Below, piece by piece: positions 16,629-24,333 of a DNA stretch of 64,000 nucleotides. Both the position numbers and the translations under genes were made by a program. Under the pieces are notes generated by a model, which worked only from the letters and a program-made list of their open reading frames with translations, was not told the origin of the DNA and searched no databases. Source of the stretch: Emticicia fluvialis. GTDB lineage: Bacteria > Bacteroidota > Bacteroidia > Cytophagales > Spirosomataceae. The stretch covers positions 1 through 64,000 of the forward strand of contig NZ_JANUSD010000007.1 in assembly GCF_024793945.1 (NCBI RefSeq), written 5' to 3'. Numbering within the stretch: position 1 is the stretch's first letter; every line of letters starts with the position of its first letter.

Positions 16629-17552
16629 TTAGTCTCTGATACTTACACTTTGAGCCATCGGGAAATCTTTCGGAACAGCCTGTGTTACTTTACCCCTAGC
16701 CGCCCACTCGGTACCTCTCTGAAGGGTAGTAATAAATCCATTGCATTTCTGAGAATAGTTGCCATGCCCCAGAGTGGTATGAAATACCCTGCCTTTACCA
16801 TAAGAGATGGTCATAAGCATTGGTTCTATTCTGCCCGAGCCTCGTTTTTCTTTGTCGCTGTAGGCGGTTGCTAATACCTCCATGTTTTCAGCTGGGCCTC
16901 TCAATCTGTCATACAACTCGTCTTTTTCGTGCAGCCATGCTTCTGGCAAACCCTTGGTTATGGGGTGTTTTGAATTGTGTACTTTTACCAGAAACTGGTG
17001 TTCTACTCCATGACTCCCCCCCAGGCCGGCACTTTTATCATGCACGAAGTTATGCTTTTCCTGGTCATAATACACATAAGGGCCAGATTTTTCGGTGCGA
17101 TTACCCCAGCCGCCCAAGCCTATCATTTTATTGTAGGCGTCCCACTCCGGAAAAGCGTTGTCGGCAGCATGCACCACCACAAAGCCTCCGCCATTACTTA
17201 CAAACTTTTCAAAAGCTGCTTTGGTGGCATCAGACCAGGAATCGCCATTGTAATTAGACAATACAACCTGATACGCTGAAAAATCAGGCTTAAAGGTACT
17301 CATATCGCCTTTTTCGGGCGGAGTGGTTGCCACATCTACTTTAAAAAGCCCTGTTTCTTCCAGGTACCCCTTCATCATGCTGGTGGTCTGCGGCCAGTTT
17401 TTGTGGTTATTCTGTCCGTCAATAATCAAAACATTCACAGGCTGCTTTGCTTTCTTCTGTCCCCAAGCCTGGCCTGTTAGTATATTTGAGAACACCGCCA
17501 GAATTACGAGGAATTTTCCGGCAAAACTTCGCTTGATTAATGCTGTTTTCAT
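16629..17552 (-). CDS. ThuA-like domain protein, exported
   Basis: A ThuA/class I amidotransferase-like fold protein of about 307 residues with an N-terminal signal sequence (MKTALIKRSFAGKFLVILAV...GQAWGQ). Features are VLIIDGQNNHKNWPQTT, GGGFVVVHAADNAFPEW, GVEHQFLVKVHNSKHPI and VFHTTLGHG. ThuA proteins act on 3-keto sugars in trehalose and sucrose use in other bacteria. In Bacteroidota, exported versions often accompany sugar dehydrogenases. The upstream in-frame start at 17579 is less likely, because the chosen Met begins a clean signal peptide. It follows the cytochrome gene by 30 bases. Confidence 0.88.
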   Translation of the reverse strand: MKTALIKRSFAGKFLVILAVFSNILTGQAWGQKKAKQPVNVLIIDGQNNHKNWPQTTSMMKGYLEETGLFKVDVATTPPEKGDMSTFKPDFSAYQVVLSNYNGDSWSDATKAAFEKFVSNGGGFVVVHAADNAFPEWDAYNKMIGLGGWGNRTEKSGPYVYYDQEKHNFVHDKSAGLGGSHGVEHQFLVKVHNSKHPITKGLPEAWLHEKDELYDRLRGPAENMEVLATAYSDKEKRGSGRIEPMLMTISYGKGRVFHTTLGHGNYSQKCNGFITTLQRGTEWAARGKVTQAVPKDFPMAQSVSIRD

Positions 17553-17582
17553 TATTTCAGATTTTATAGAATACCTCAAAAA

Positions 17583-20246
17583 CTATTTTCTGCTTTTACG
17601 GGTATAAACCTCATGATTTTCGTTTCCACCTGATTTCAGATAAGCAATCAGATCTTTCAGTTCATCTTCGTTCAAACTGTTTATCAGACCCGGAAGCATG
17701 ACCGATACCGACGAATACTTGCTTGAAACCACATCTTTTTTGGCTACTTTCATCAGTACGTCCGGCGCATAAGGATTCTGCGAAATGTAATAGAACGTTT
17801 TATCTTCATTAGCCAACCGGCCCACAACAGAATCACCGTTTTTAAGTATCAGCTGTGTTGCAGCATACTGGTCTGACACCGCCTTGCTTGGGTCTATGAT
17901 AGCCTCAAGAATATCTTTGGTAGAGAAGCGGGTACCCAGCTGTGTTAAATCAGGGCCAACGTTACCGCCTTCGCCCTGAATACTATGGCAGCGGCTACAG
18001 GTAATGGCATTATACATATCTTTACCCTGCTGGAAATTCCGTGCGCCTGCGTCTTTATCTACCACTTCTACGGCGTTTTCAAGTTTCCAGTTTTTACCCG
18101 GGCCTTTCGGATAATTCTGTATTACCAGGTCATTGCCCGATTTAGACAGCATGTCTGCCCCAGATAGTTTTTCATAATAAGCTACCTGTTGTTTCGGCAC
18201 GTTCTCCAAAGCTAGTTTACGCATTCTGTCTATGAAACCAATGTAGCTTACGCCACCCTTATAGTTAAGTGCATTGCGCAACCATTTAAAGTATTTTTCT
18301 CTCAGCGGTGGTGTCCAACCTGTTTTGGCCGATGTAAGCACCGTGGCAATGTAGGTCTGTTGCACCGGAGGTGTTTTCTCTAACATTTTGGCAATATCAA
18401 GGCCATACTGAGGGTTTCTCATAATTAAATCTGCCGACGAGGTTGCCGTTTGTCCGCCAGCAATGGTGCCGGCTGCTTCTTTTTTGTCAAGAAGTGCCAC
18501 GCATTTGGCAACCGCGCCCGGCGCCTCTAAATGCACAAGAATTCTGCTCAGCAACTTGTTCTGCTCGTTTCCGGTTGAAGGAAACTGCGGATTCATATAC
18601 GCAATCATTCTGGTTTTTGTTGCTGGCTCGGGTTCACCCATTCGCACAATTACCAATTCAAAAGCACGGAGAATATCAATTTTCTGCGATTCTGATAAAG
18701 CAGCATAGTTTACGCTTAACAACGATTTCAGGATGCTTTCTTTCAATTCCGGCTGCCCCTGCCTTGCCAGGCCAATCATAGCATTAATTACCTTAACAGG
18801 GTCTTTTTCTGCCAGGGCTTTCTGTTGCCACTCTGCTATTGGCTGGTGCTCTAATGCCAGCCTTGAAGCATAACGGATAAACCTGTCGGGATGGCTTAAG
18901 TTAGGCCAGGCTTTGTCTATTGCCAGCGGATTAGGGTCGGTATGGAAAGTTTCAATTTCTCTTCTGAGTGTGTTTTCTTTGGTAGGTACACTTGCAAGCG
19001 AAGTTTCAACAGCCTCGTTGCCATTATAGTAGACACGATACAAATCTGATTCAAGTCTCCGGCCGCCAGTAAGGAAGTAAAGGGCGCCATCGGGGCCAAT
19101 TACACCGTCGGTCAGTGGTAAAGGTAAACCAGATAAGAACTCATCTCTTTCGGCAGTGTAAGATGAACCGCTTGGTTTTAGATGAATGGCATGCACAATA
19201 CCAAAACTCCAGTCAAACGCCAATAGGACGTTTTTATATTTTGCAGGGAATTTAGCGTCTCTGGTATGCAGCAGGTTGGTAGGTGACCCCTGACCGATAC
19301 CAATAACTGGCGGAAGGTTATCAGGCAATACCGGTTCCCAGGTTCCGGAGCCTGTTCGCCAGCCGTATTCACTGGCACTGGTTACATGGCATATACGGGT
19401 TGGGCGATACCAGGGCAGGCCGAAGTCCCACTCCATATCCGAATCATAGGCGAATAAATCGCCCACTTCATTAAAGGCAATATCATAAGTATTTCTATAG
19501 CCGCCGCTCACTAATTCCCAATGTTTGCCGTCGGGGTCTACATTGGCTATCCAACCGCCCGGTTCCTTGCGGTCGGTGGCATGGCCACGGGGGTCTTTTA
19601 TATGCGGAAACAGTTTGTCGTATTTCCAGTTGGGTGACAGGCGATACGAATCAAACTTCGGTGGGTCGGTATAGTTACCGGCTACAATGTATAAAGATTT
19701 TTTATCGAACGATAATATAACACTGTGCGGGCCATGCTCGCCATCTCCTTTCAATTCTTTCAGCAATGTTACCTTGTCGAACTGGTCGTCTCCGTTAGTA
19801 TCTTGTAAGCGATATAAGCCACTTTTACGCGGAAACTTCTTGTTGCTGCTATTGTTCATCATCACATACAGACTATTGAAGGCATACAGCAAGCCCTGCG
19901 CATTTCCCAGAGCGACGGTGTCTCCCTGAACGGTCAGTTTTTCTACTTTAGGCTTTGTACCTTGCCCAATGGCAGGAATGGTAAGCCGGTATAAAATACC
20001 GTACTGGTCTGAGGTAATCATGCGGCCTTTGTCGTCAAAGGCCATCGAAACCCATGAGCCCTGCTCGTTTTCTGAAGGGCTGTAGAGGTGTTCTGCCTTA
20101 AAGCCCGGTTGCAGCTTTAATTTGGCTATTTTAGGGTTTTCATCTGCCGTAGCCGGATTCTCCTTCAGGTTTGTGTAAGAAGCCACCATCAGGAATACCC
20201 CAGTAACACCCACAAGGAGTTTCAGTGCATTTGGTTGAGTGTACAT
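17583..20246 (-). CDS. Propeller dehydrogenase fused to HEAT-like region and cytochrome c
   Basis: An 887-residue exported protein. An N-terminal hydrophobic anchor (ALKLLVGVTGVFLMVASY) is followed by a beta-propeller of the glucose/sorbosone dehydrogenase-like type (about 40-430). A helical, HEAT-like section comes next. A C-terminal cytochrome c domain has its CSRCH heme site at about 750-754 and GPDLTQLGTRFSTKDILEAI, the pattern of the putative heme-binding domain seen in Planctomycetes and Bacteroidota. Such proteins are thought to oxidise a sugar or alcohol in the periplasm and pass electrons to a respiratory chain. The ATG at 20246 gives a clean signal; the longer frame upstream is unlikely to be used. 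Confidence 0.85.
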   Translation of the reverse strand: MYTQPNALKLLVGVTGVFLMVASYTNLKENPATADENPKIAKLKLQPGFKAEHLYSPSENEQGSWVSMAFDDKGRMITSDQYGILYRLTIPAIGQGTKPKVEKLTVQGDTVALGNAQGLLYAFNSLYVMMNNSSNKKFPRKSGLYRLQDTNGDDQFDKVTLLKELKGDGEHGPHSVILSFDKKSLYIVAGNYTDPPKFDSYRLSPNWKYDKLFPHIKDPRGHATDRKEPGGWIANVDPDGKHWELVSGGYRNTYDIAFNEVGDLFAYDSDMEWDFGLPWYRPTRICHVTSASEYGWRTGSGTWEPVLPDNLPPVIGIGQGSPTNLLHTRDAKFPAKYKNVLLAFDWSFGIVHAIHLKPSGSSYTAERDEFLSGLPLPLTDGVIGPDGALYFLTGGRRLESDLYRVYYNGNEAVETSLASVPTKENTLRREIETFHTDPNPLAIDKAWPNLSHPDRFIRYASRLALEHQPIAEWQQKALAEKDPVKVINAMIGLARQGQPELKESILKSLLSVNYAALSESQKIDILRAFELVIVRMGEPEPATKTRMIAYMNPQFPSTGNEQNKLLSRILVHLEAPGAVAKCVALLDKKEAAGTIAGGQTATSSADLIMRNPQYGLDIAKMLEKTPPVQQTYIATVLTSAKTGWTPPLREKYFKWLRNALNYKGGVSYIGFIDRMRKLALENVPKQQVAYYEKLSGADMLSKSGNDLVIQNYPKGPGKNWKLENAVEVVDKDAGARNFQQGKDMYNAITCSRCHSIQGEGGNVGPDLTQLGTRFSTKDILEAIIDPSKAVSDQYAATQLILKNGDSVVGRLANEDKTFYYISQNPYAPDVLMKVAKKDVVSSKYSSVSVMLPGLINSLNEDELKDLIAYLKSGGNENHEVYTRKSRK

Positions 20247-20415
20247 TAGTTTATTTTTTAGGATTGAATGTCGGTTTATTCCGGCCCCTTCTCTACATCT
20301 TCTCGGTAAACAATGCGCCATAAAAGCACAAAAGAGATTTTTGATGGCTCCCTCAACAAGAGGAAGGCTAACCGGGGCCTAATGGTTTACCTTATGATAC
20401 TGAAATACAATTCAG

Positions 20416-21384
20416 CTATAAATTCAGGTCTTTTCTGTTAAAAATACTTTCCGGTTGTGGGGCATTACCTGCCAGAATGGCCAGCACGTTTTTAACGGTT
20501 GACACGCACATATTTCTGTAAGTAGTTGCTGTCAGGCTACCTACGTGCGCCGTAATAATGGTTTTCGGATGGTTTAACAGGGGTTCATCTGCCGCCGGGG
20601 GTTCTCTTACCAAAACATCGGCGCCAAAACCAGCAATTGCACCACTATTGAGCGCGTTGATCAGGGCGGTCTGGTCTACCAAAGCCCCACGCGCAGTATT
20701 AACCAGTATAGCTGTAGGTTTCATTAAAGACAGTTCCTTTTCGCCAATCAGGTTTTTGGTATCTTCAAACAAAGGCAAATGTAAGGTAACTATATCTGAG
20801 ACGCTCAATACTTCTTCAAGCGGCAATGCCTGATAGGCTGACTGCACCGGGAATTTATCCCAGTACACCACATTCATATTAAAGGCATCGCCTAATTTAG
20901 CTACACGCTTCCCAATATTACCCATACCCAGAACGCCTAGCGTTTTGCCTTGCAGTTCGTCTCCTTCAAACTGGTTGCGCCATTCCCAGTTGCCGGCTTT
21001 TACCTGCCTTGCCGATTCGTACAAATTACGTTGAAGCATCAACATCAGCGTAATAGCATGTTCTGCAATGGTACTAGAGTTTGACCCCGGCGCATTAACC
21101 ACTTTTATACCACGGGCTGAAGCCTCTTTTACGTCTACGTTATCCAGGCCAACTCCGCAGCGGGCTATTACATGCAGCGCCGGGCAGGCCTCCATCAGTT
21201 GTTTATTCCCCTGCCCTTTCCCACGGGTAATGACGGCGTGGATAGAATTTTCAGCAAGAATTTCCATCTGAGTTTTTTCTCCCCAAACAGTAAAAATCTC
21301 AATCTCTCCTGCACTGGCGGCACTATTAAGCAAATCCATTGCCTCGTCGGCAACGGTTTCTAAAAGCAATACGTTTTTTTTCAT
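20416..21384 (-). CDS. D-2-hydroxyacid dehydrogenase, phosphoglycerate dehydrogenase-like
   Basis: A 322-residue NAD-dependent D-isomer-specific 2-hydroxyacid dehydrogenase. The Rossmann loop is TLGVLGMGNIGKRVAKLGDAF. The catalytic Arg is in VNTARGALVD, the Glu in the segment VLVREPPAADEPL, and the His in TAHVGSLT. It lacks the ACT regulatory domain of serine-pathway SerA, so a catabolic role (for example reducing or oxidising a sugar-derived 2-keto acid) is more likely. It starts within the stop codon of the VOC gene (one-base overlap), indicating tight coupling. Confidence 0.9.
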   Translation of the reverse strand: MKKNVLLLETVADEAMDLLNSAASAGEIEIFTVWGEKTQMEILAENSIHAVITRGKGQGNKQLMEACPALHVIARCGVGLDNVDVKEASARGIKVVNAPGSNSSTIAEHAITLMLMLQRNLYESARQVKAGNWEWRNQFEGDELQGKTLGVLGMGNIGKRVAKLGDAFNMNVVYWDKFPVQSAYQALPLEEVLSVSDIVTLHLPLFEDTKNLIGEKELSLMKPTAILVNTARGALVDQTALINALNSGAIAGFGADVLVREPPAADEPLLNHPKTIITAHVGSLTATTYRNMCVSTVKNVLAILAGNAPQPESIFNRKDLNL

Positions 21385-21872
21385 TATCTGTCGTGATACA
21401 AAGTAGCATTTGCCGATTTATATCCTCTGAAATCGTTACGGCCTGAAACATAAATACCTTCATAAAAAAGCTCGTCTTCAAAAATACGAGGGTCTACGTC
21501 GCTACCCGGCGCTGAAGAAATCTCAACCAGATTACCTGAGGGGTCTCTTACAAACATCTGCATGGCGCCATCAGGCAGCTTACGCACCTTGCCCCAAGGC
21601 GTAATATCAATTATGCCCAGCTCTTTCATACGGAAAAAGATGGTATTAAAATCATCTACCTGCACGCATATATGCGCTCTGAAAGAAATGGCATCTTCCC
21701 ACTCAGAAATATGTAGTTGCTGCTCTTCGTTAAACTTGAAAAAAGCTGCGGGGTAATCAAACAAAAATGCCGGAAGTGGTTCAAGCCCCAGTTCATTTTC
21801 ATAAAATTCACAAGCCTTTTCAAGGTTGTCTACTATAACGGTTACGTGGTTTATTTTAACTGCTCTTGCCAT
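21384..21872 (-). CDS. VOC/glyoxalase-family protein
   Basis: A 162-residue vicinal oxygen chelate protein: KINHVTVIVDNLEKACEFYE at the start, HICVQVDDFNTIFFRMKELG in the middle and MQMFVRDPSGNLVEISS near the end. These carry the His and Glu positions that bind a divalent metal in glyoxalase I and dioxygenase relatives. The substrate is not known. The stop overlaps the start of the dehydrogenase gene by one base. In this operon it may act on a dicarbonyl or sugar-acid intermediate, which is inference. Confidence 0.88.
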   Translation of the reverse strand: MARAVKINHVTVIVDNLEKACEFYENELGLEPLPAFLFDYPAAFFKFNEEQQLHISEWEDAISFRAHICVQVDDFNTIFFRMKELGIIDITPWGKVRKLPDGAMQMFVRDPSGNLVEISSAPGSDVDPRIFEDELFYEGIYVSGRNDFRGYKSANATLYHDR

Positions 21873-21951
21873 AGCTTTATATTGTTTATTTACGTTAGCC
21901 CCAACCTGCCCATTGGCATAAAGCTGAGCTAATTGGTTATCAGATTAAAAA

Positions 21952-23118
21952 CTAAATTGTCTGTTTAAACTCGTTCACGAAGTCCCAGTTCGGAGTCAAT
22001 CCCAGCCCCGGAGCTGTCGGAACTTCAATCATGCCGTCTACGGCCTGTATTTTCTCATTTACGAGGTCATACATCATCGGGTTTCCGCCTGAAGAGAACT
22101 CTATAATAGTAGCCGCAGGCGCAGCAAATGCCACATTTACCCCAGCCATAAACGAGAACGCCGAACCCCAGCAATGCGGAGCCAGTTCTAGCTGATAAGT
22201 ATGGGCCAGGTGTGCCACACGCATGGCTTCGGTAATACCGCCAATAATGGCAGAGTCAGGCTGAACAACATCCAGCGCGCGCACTTCTATTAAATCTCTT
22301 ACGTCAAAAGCGGTATATTCGCTCTCACCGGCTGCAATCGGAATAGAAGTTGAGGCTTTTACCTCTGCAGTGCCATGCCTGTTATCGGGGCTGATGGGTT
22401 CTTCAAACCAATAAAGATTACAATCTTCTACACCTCTGCAAAACTGCTTGGCTTCTGGCACACTGAACGTGCCATGGGCGTCGGTCATCAGTTTAATGTT
22501 TTCCCCTAATGCTTCTCTGGCAGCTCTCACGCGGCGGATACTCTCCTGAACGGTTTCGTCCATTACCCCTACGCGCATTTTTACTCCCTGAAAACCCTTT
22601 GAAACATAACCCAGCAATTGCTCACCTATTTTATCGGTACCAGCCCAGCCGCCACTGGCATAAGCAGGCATTTTTTCGCGGCAGGCGCCACCCAATAACT
22701 GCACTACAGGTACTCCCAGTGCCTTACCTTTCAAATCCCATAAGGCGGTGTCTACGCCGCTCATGGCAGATATGGTTAAACCTCTACGGCCTAATATCGG
22801 AAATTTGCGACCTCTTTTCAGCGCGTAGTGGTCGCGGGTGCCGTTATAGATATGTTCCCAGATACGGGTTATGTGGTGCGCATCTTTACCTATCAGTAAA
22901 GGTTTAATTTCATTCTCGATACAACTGACGATTGACGCACAAACACCTGATGAACCTACCGCTGCTTTGGCTTCGCCGAAGCCCTGTAAGCCGGTGTCGG
23001 TAGTTACTACTACCAGTGTCATATCAAAATCTGTAAGCAGGCCGTAGTCTGAAAAGTGTTGTTTCTCTTTGGGTATAGGGCAACGAAGCCAGAACGCTTC
23101 TACATTAGTAATTTTCAT
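21952..23118 (-). CDS. Enolase-superfamily acid-sugar dehydratase (mandelate racemase group)
   Basis: A 388-residue member of the mandelate racemase/muconate lactonizing branch. Metal ligands are visible as Asp213 (LMTDAHG), Glu239 (WFEEP) and Glu265 (AAGESE). The base on the second strand is the KMR motif (Lys180, Arg182), and the Asp288-His315 dyad appears in VVQPDSA and APHCWGS. Members with this layout usually dehydrate or epimerise aldonic or aldaric acids. Substrate cannot be assigned by eye. It lies between the epimerase and the VOC gene and should be cotranscribed. Confidence 0.9.
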   Translation of the reverse strand: MKITNVEAFWLRCPIPKEKQHFSDYGLLTDFDMTLVVVTTDTGLQGFGEAKAAVGSSGVCASIVSCIENEIKPLLIGKDAHHITRIWEHIYNGTRDHYALKRGRKFPILGRRGLTISAMSGVDTALWDLKGKALGVPVVQLLGGACREKMPAYASGGWAGTDKIGEQLLGYVSKGFQGVKMRVGVMDETVQESIRRVRAAREALGENIKLMTDAHGTFSVPEAKQFCRGVEDCNLYWFEEPISPDNRHGTAEVKASTSIPIAAGESEYTAFDVRDLIEVRALDVVQPDSAIIGGITEAMRVAHLAHTYQLELAPHCWGSAFSFMAGVNVAFAAPAATIIEFSSGGNPMMYDLVNEKIQAVDGMIEVPTAPGLGLTPNWDFVNEFKQTI

Positions 23119-23210
23119 TCAAATTAAGATTAACAGGTTGGTGGTGGCAGGTAGCACACGCAATTAAGGATATAAGTTTCAGCAGGCGAACAAAATGTTC
23201 ACCCCACAAA

Positions 23211-24095
23211 TCAGATAAGCGGTCGTAATGTATCAATTGACCGACGGGTAAGCATGGTATAGAAATCTTCTGTTACCGACGAGCTCCCGTGGTCTTCCAG
23301 AAACTTCTTTTGTTCGGGGCTTAACCCCTCCGGATTCAGCTCAATTGAGTTCGGGTAAGGGTTGGCAGGGGTTCTGTCTAATGGCGAGCAGAATTCAACC
23401 GACAATACCTTGTCATAGTCTATTTCGCGCAGGGTTTCAATAATTTTCGGCCAGTTGATGGTACCCATCCCCGGAGCCATACGGTTGCTGTCAGCCACAT
23501 GGAAACCTACCAGACGGCCTTTAGCTCTGCGGATGGCATCGTAGGTGTTGTCTTCTTCTATGTTCATGTGAAAAGTATCCAGACAAACGCCGCAATTTGG
23601 GCCAACTTCTTTAGCCAGTGCCAGAGCCTGGTCGCCACGGTTAATGAAGTACGTCTCAAAACGGTTAATCGGTTCTATACCCAGGGTAATACCCACGCTT
23701 TCAGAGTATTCATAAACCTCTTTCATGCTATCAACAGCCCATTTCCATTCTTCGTCGGGCCGGCCATCAGGTATAATTTTACCTACTGTTCCGGGCACTA
23801 CAGATACCATTTCGCCTTCCAGTTCTTTCACCATCCGCACTACATCTTTTACATATTGAATTGATTTTTCTCTTTGAGATTTGTCTTTGGCAAGCAGGTT
23901 TCTGTCTTCCAGCATCAGGGTTACCGAGCCCCAGCATTTCAATCCGTGGTCTTTAAGAAGCTTACCTATCTTACGGGTGTCGTAGGCTTCGGGGCTTCCG
24001 GCAATCTCCAGTTTGTCATATCCTAATGCGGCAATTCGTTTAATAGTAGTCTCTATGGATTCTGCGCGCATCCAGTTGTGAATAGAAATTTCCAT
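23211..24095 (-). CDS. Sugar isomerase/epimerase, ketose 3-epimerase-like
   Basis: A 294-residue TIM-barrel protein resembling D-psicose/D-tagatose 3-epimerases. Metal-binding residues are in GITLGIEPINRFETYF (Glu), GVCLDTFHMNIEE (Asp and His), GFHVADSNR (His) and LSVEFCSPL (Glu). No signal peptide is present, so it acts in the cytoplasm, unlike the related isomerase at the end of the operon. It appears to be the first gene of the seven-gene set. Confidence 0.87.
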   Translation of the reverse strand: MEISIHNWMRAESIETTIKRIAALGYDKLEIAGSPEAYDTRKIGKLLKDHGLKCWGSVTLMLEDRNLLAKDKSQREKSIQYVKDVVRMVKELEGEMVSVVPGTVGKIIPDGRPDEEWKWAVDSMKEVYEYSESVGITLGIEPINRFETYFINRGDQALALAKEVGPNCGVCLDTFHMNIEEDNTYDAIRRAKGRLVGFHVADSNRMAPGMGTINWPKIIETLREIDYDKVLSVEFCSPLDRTPANPYPNSIELNPEGLSPEQKKFLEDHGSSSVTEDFYTMLTRRSIDTLRPLI

Positions 24096-24151
24096 TTTGA
24101 AGGTTATAAGTGTTGAATATATTCAGGAGCATCGGGGTAAATGCTTCAGGG

Positions 24152-24159
24152 CAAAAATA
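24152..24159 (-). promoter_or_regulatory. Possible -7 element for the sugar operon
   Basis: On the minus strand this reads TATTTTTG, a match to TAnnTTTG, about 57 bases before the epimerase ATG. No -33 TTG at the normal distance was found. Confidence 0.4.
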
Positions 24160-24333
24160 ACAGTATTTGTTTAAGTTTTTTGATTTTTCAAAGATAATAT
24201 TTACTCTTTCAAAGGCCTGTAAAACAAATACAATATTCCGGTAATAATACTGATGTAAATCGTTTTAGTACCTCTGAGCGCAGCAGAATTTTGGGAATAA
24301 AAACCTGAATCAGGAAAAATGTTCAGAAATTGT

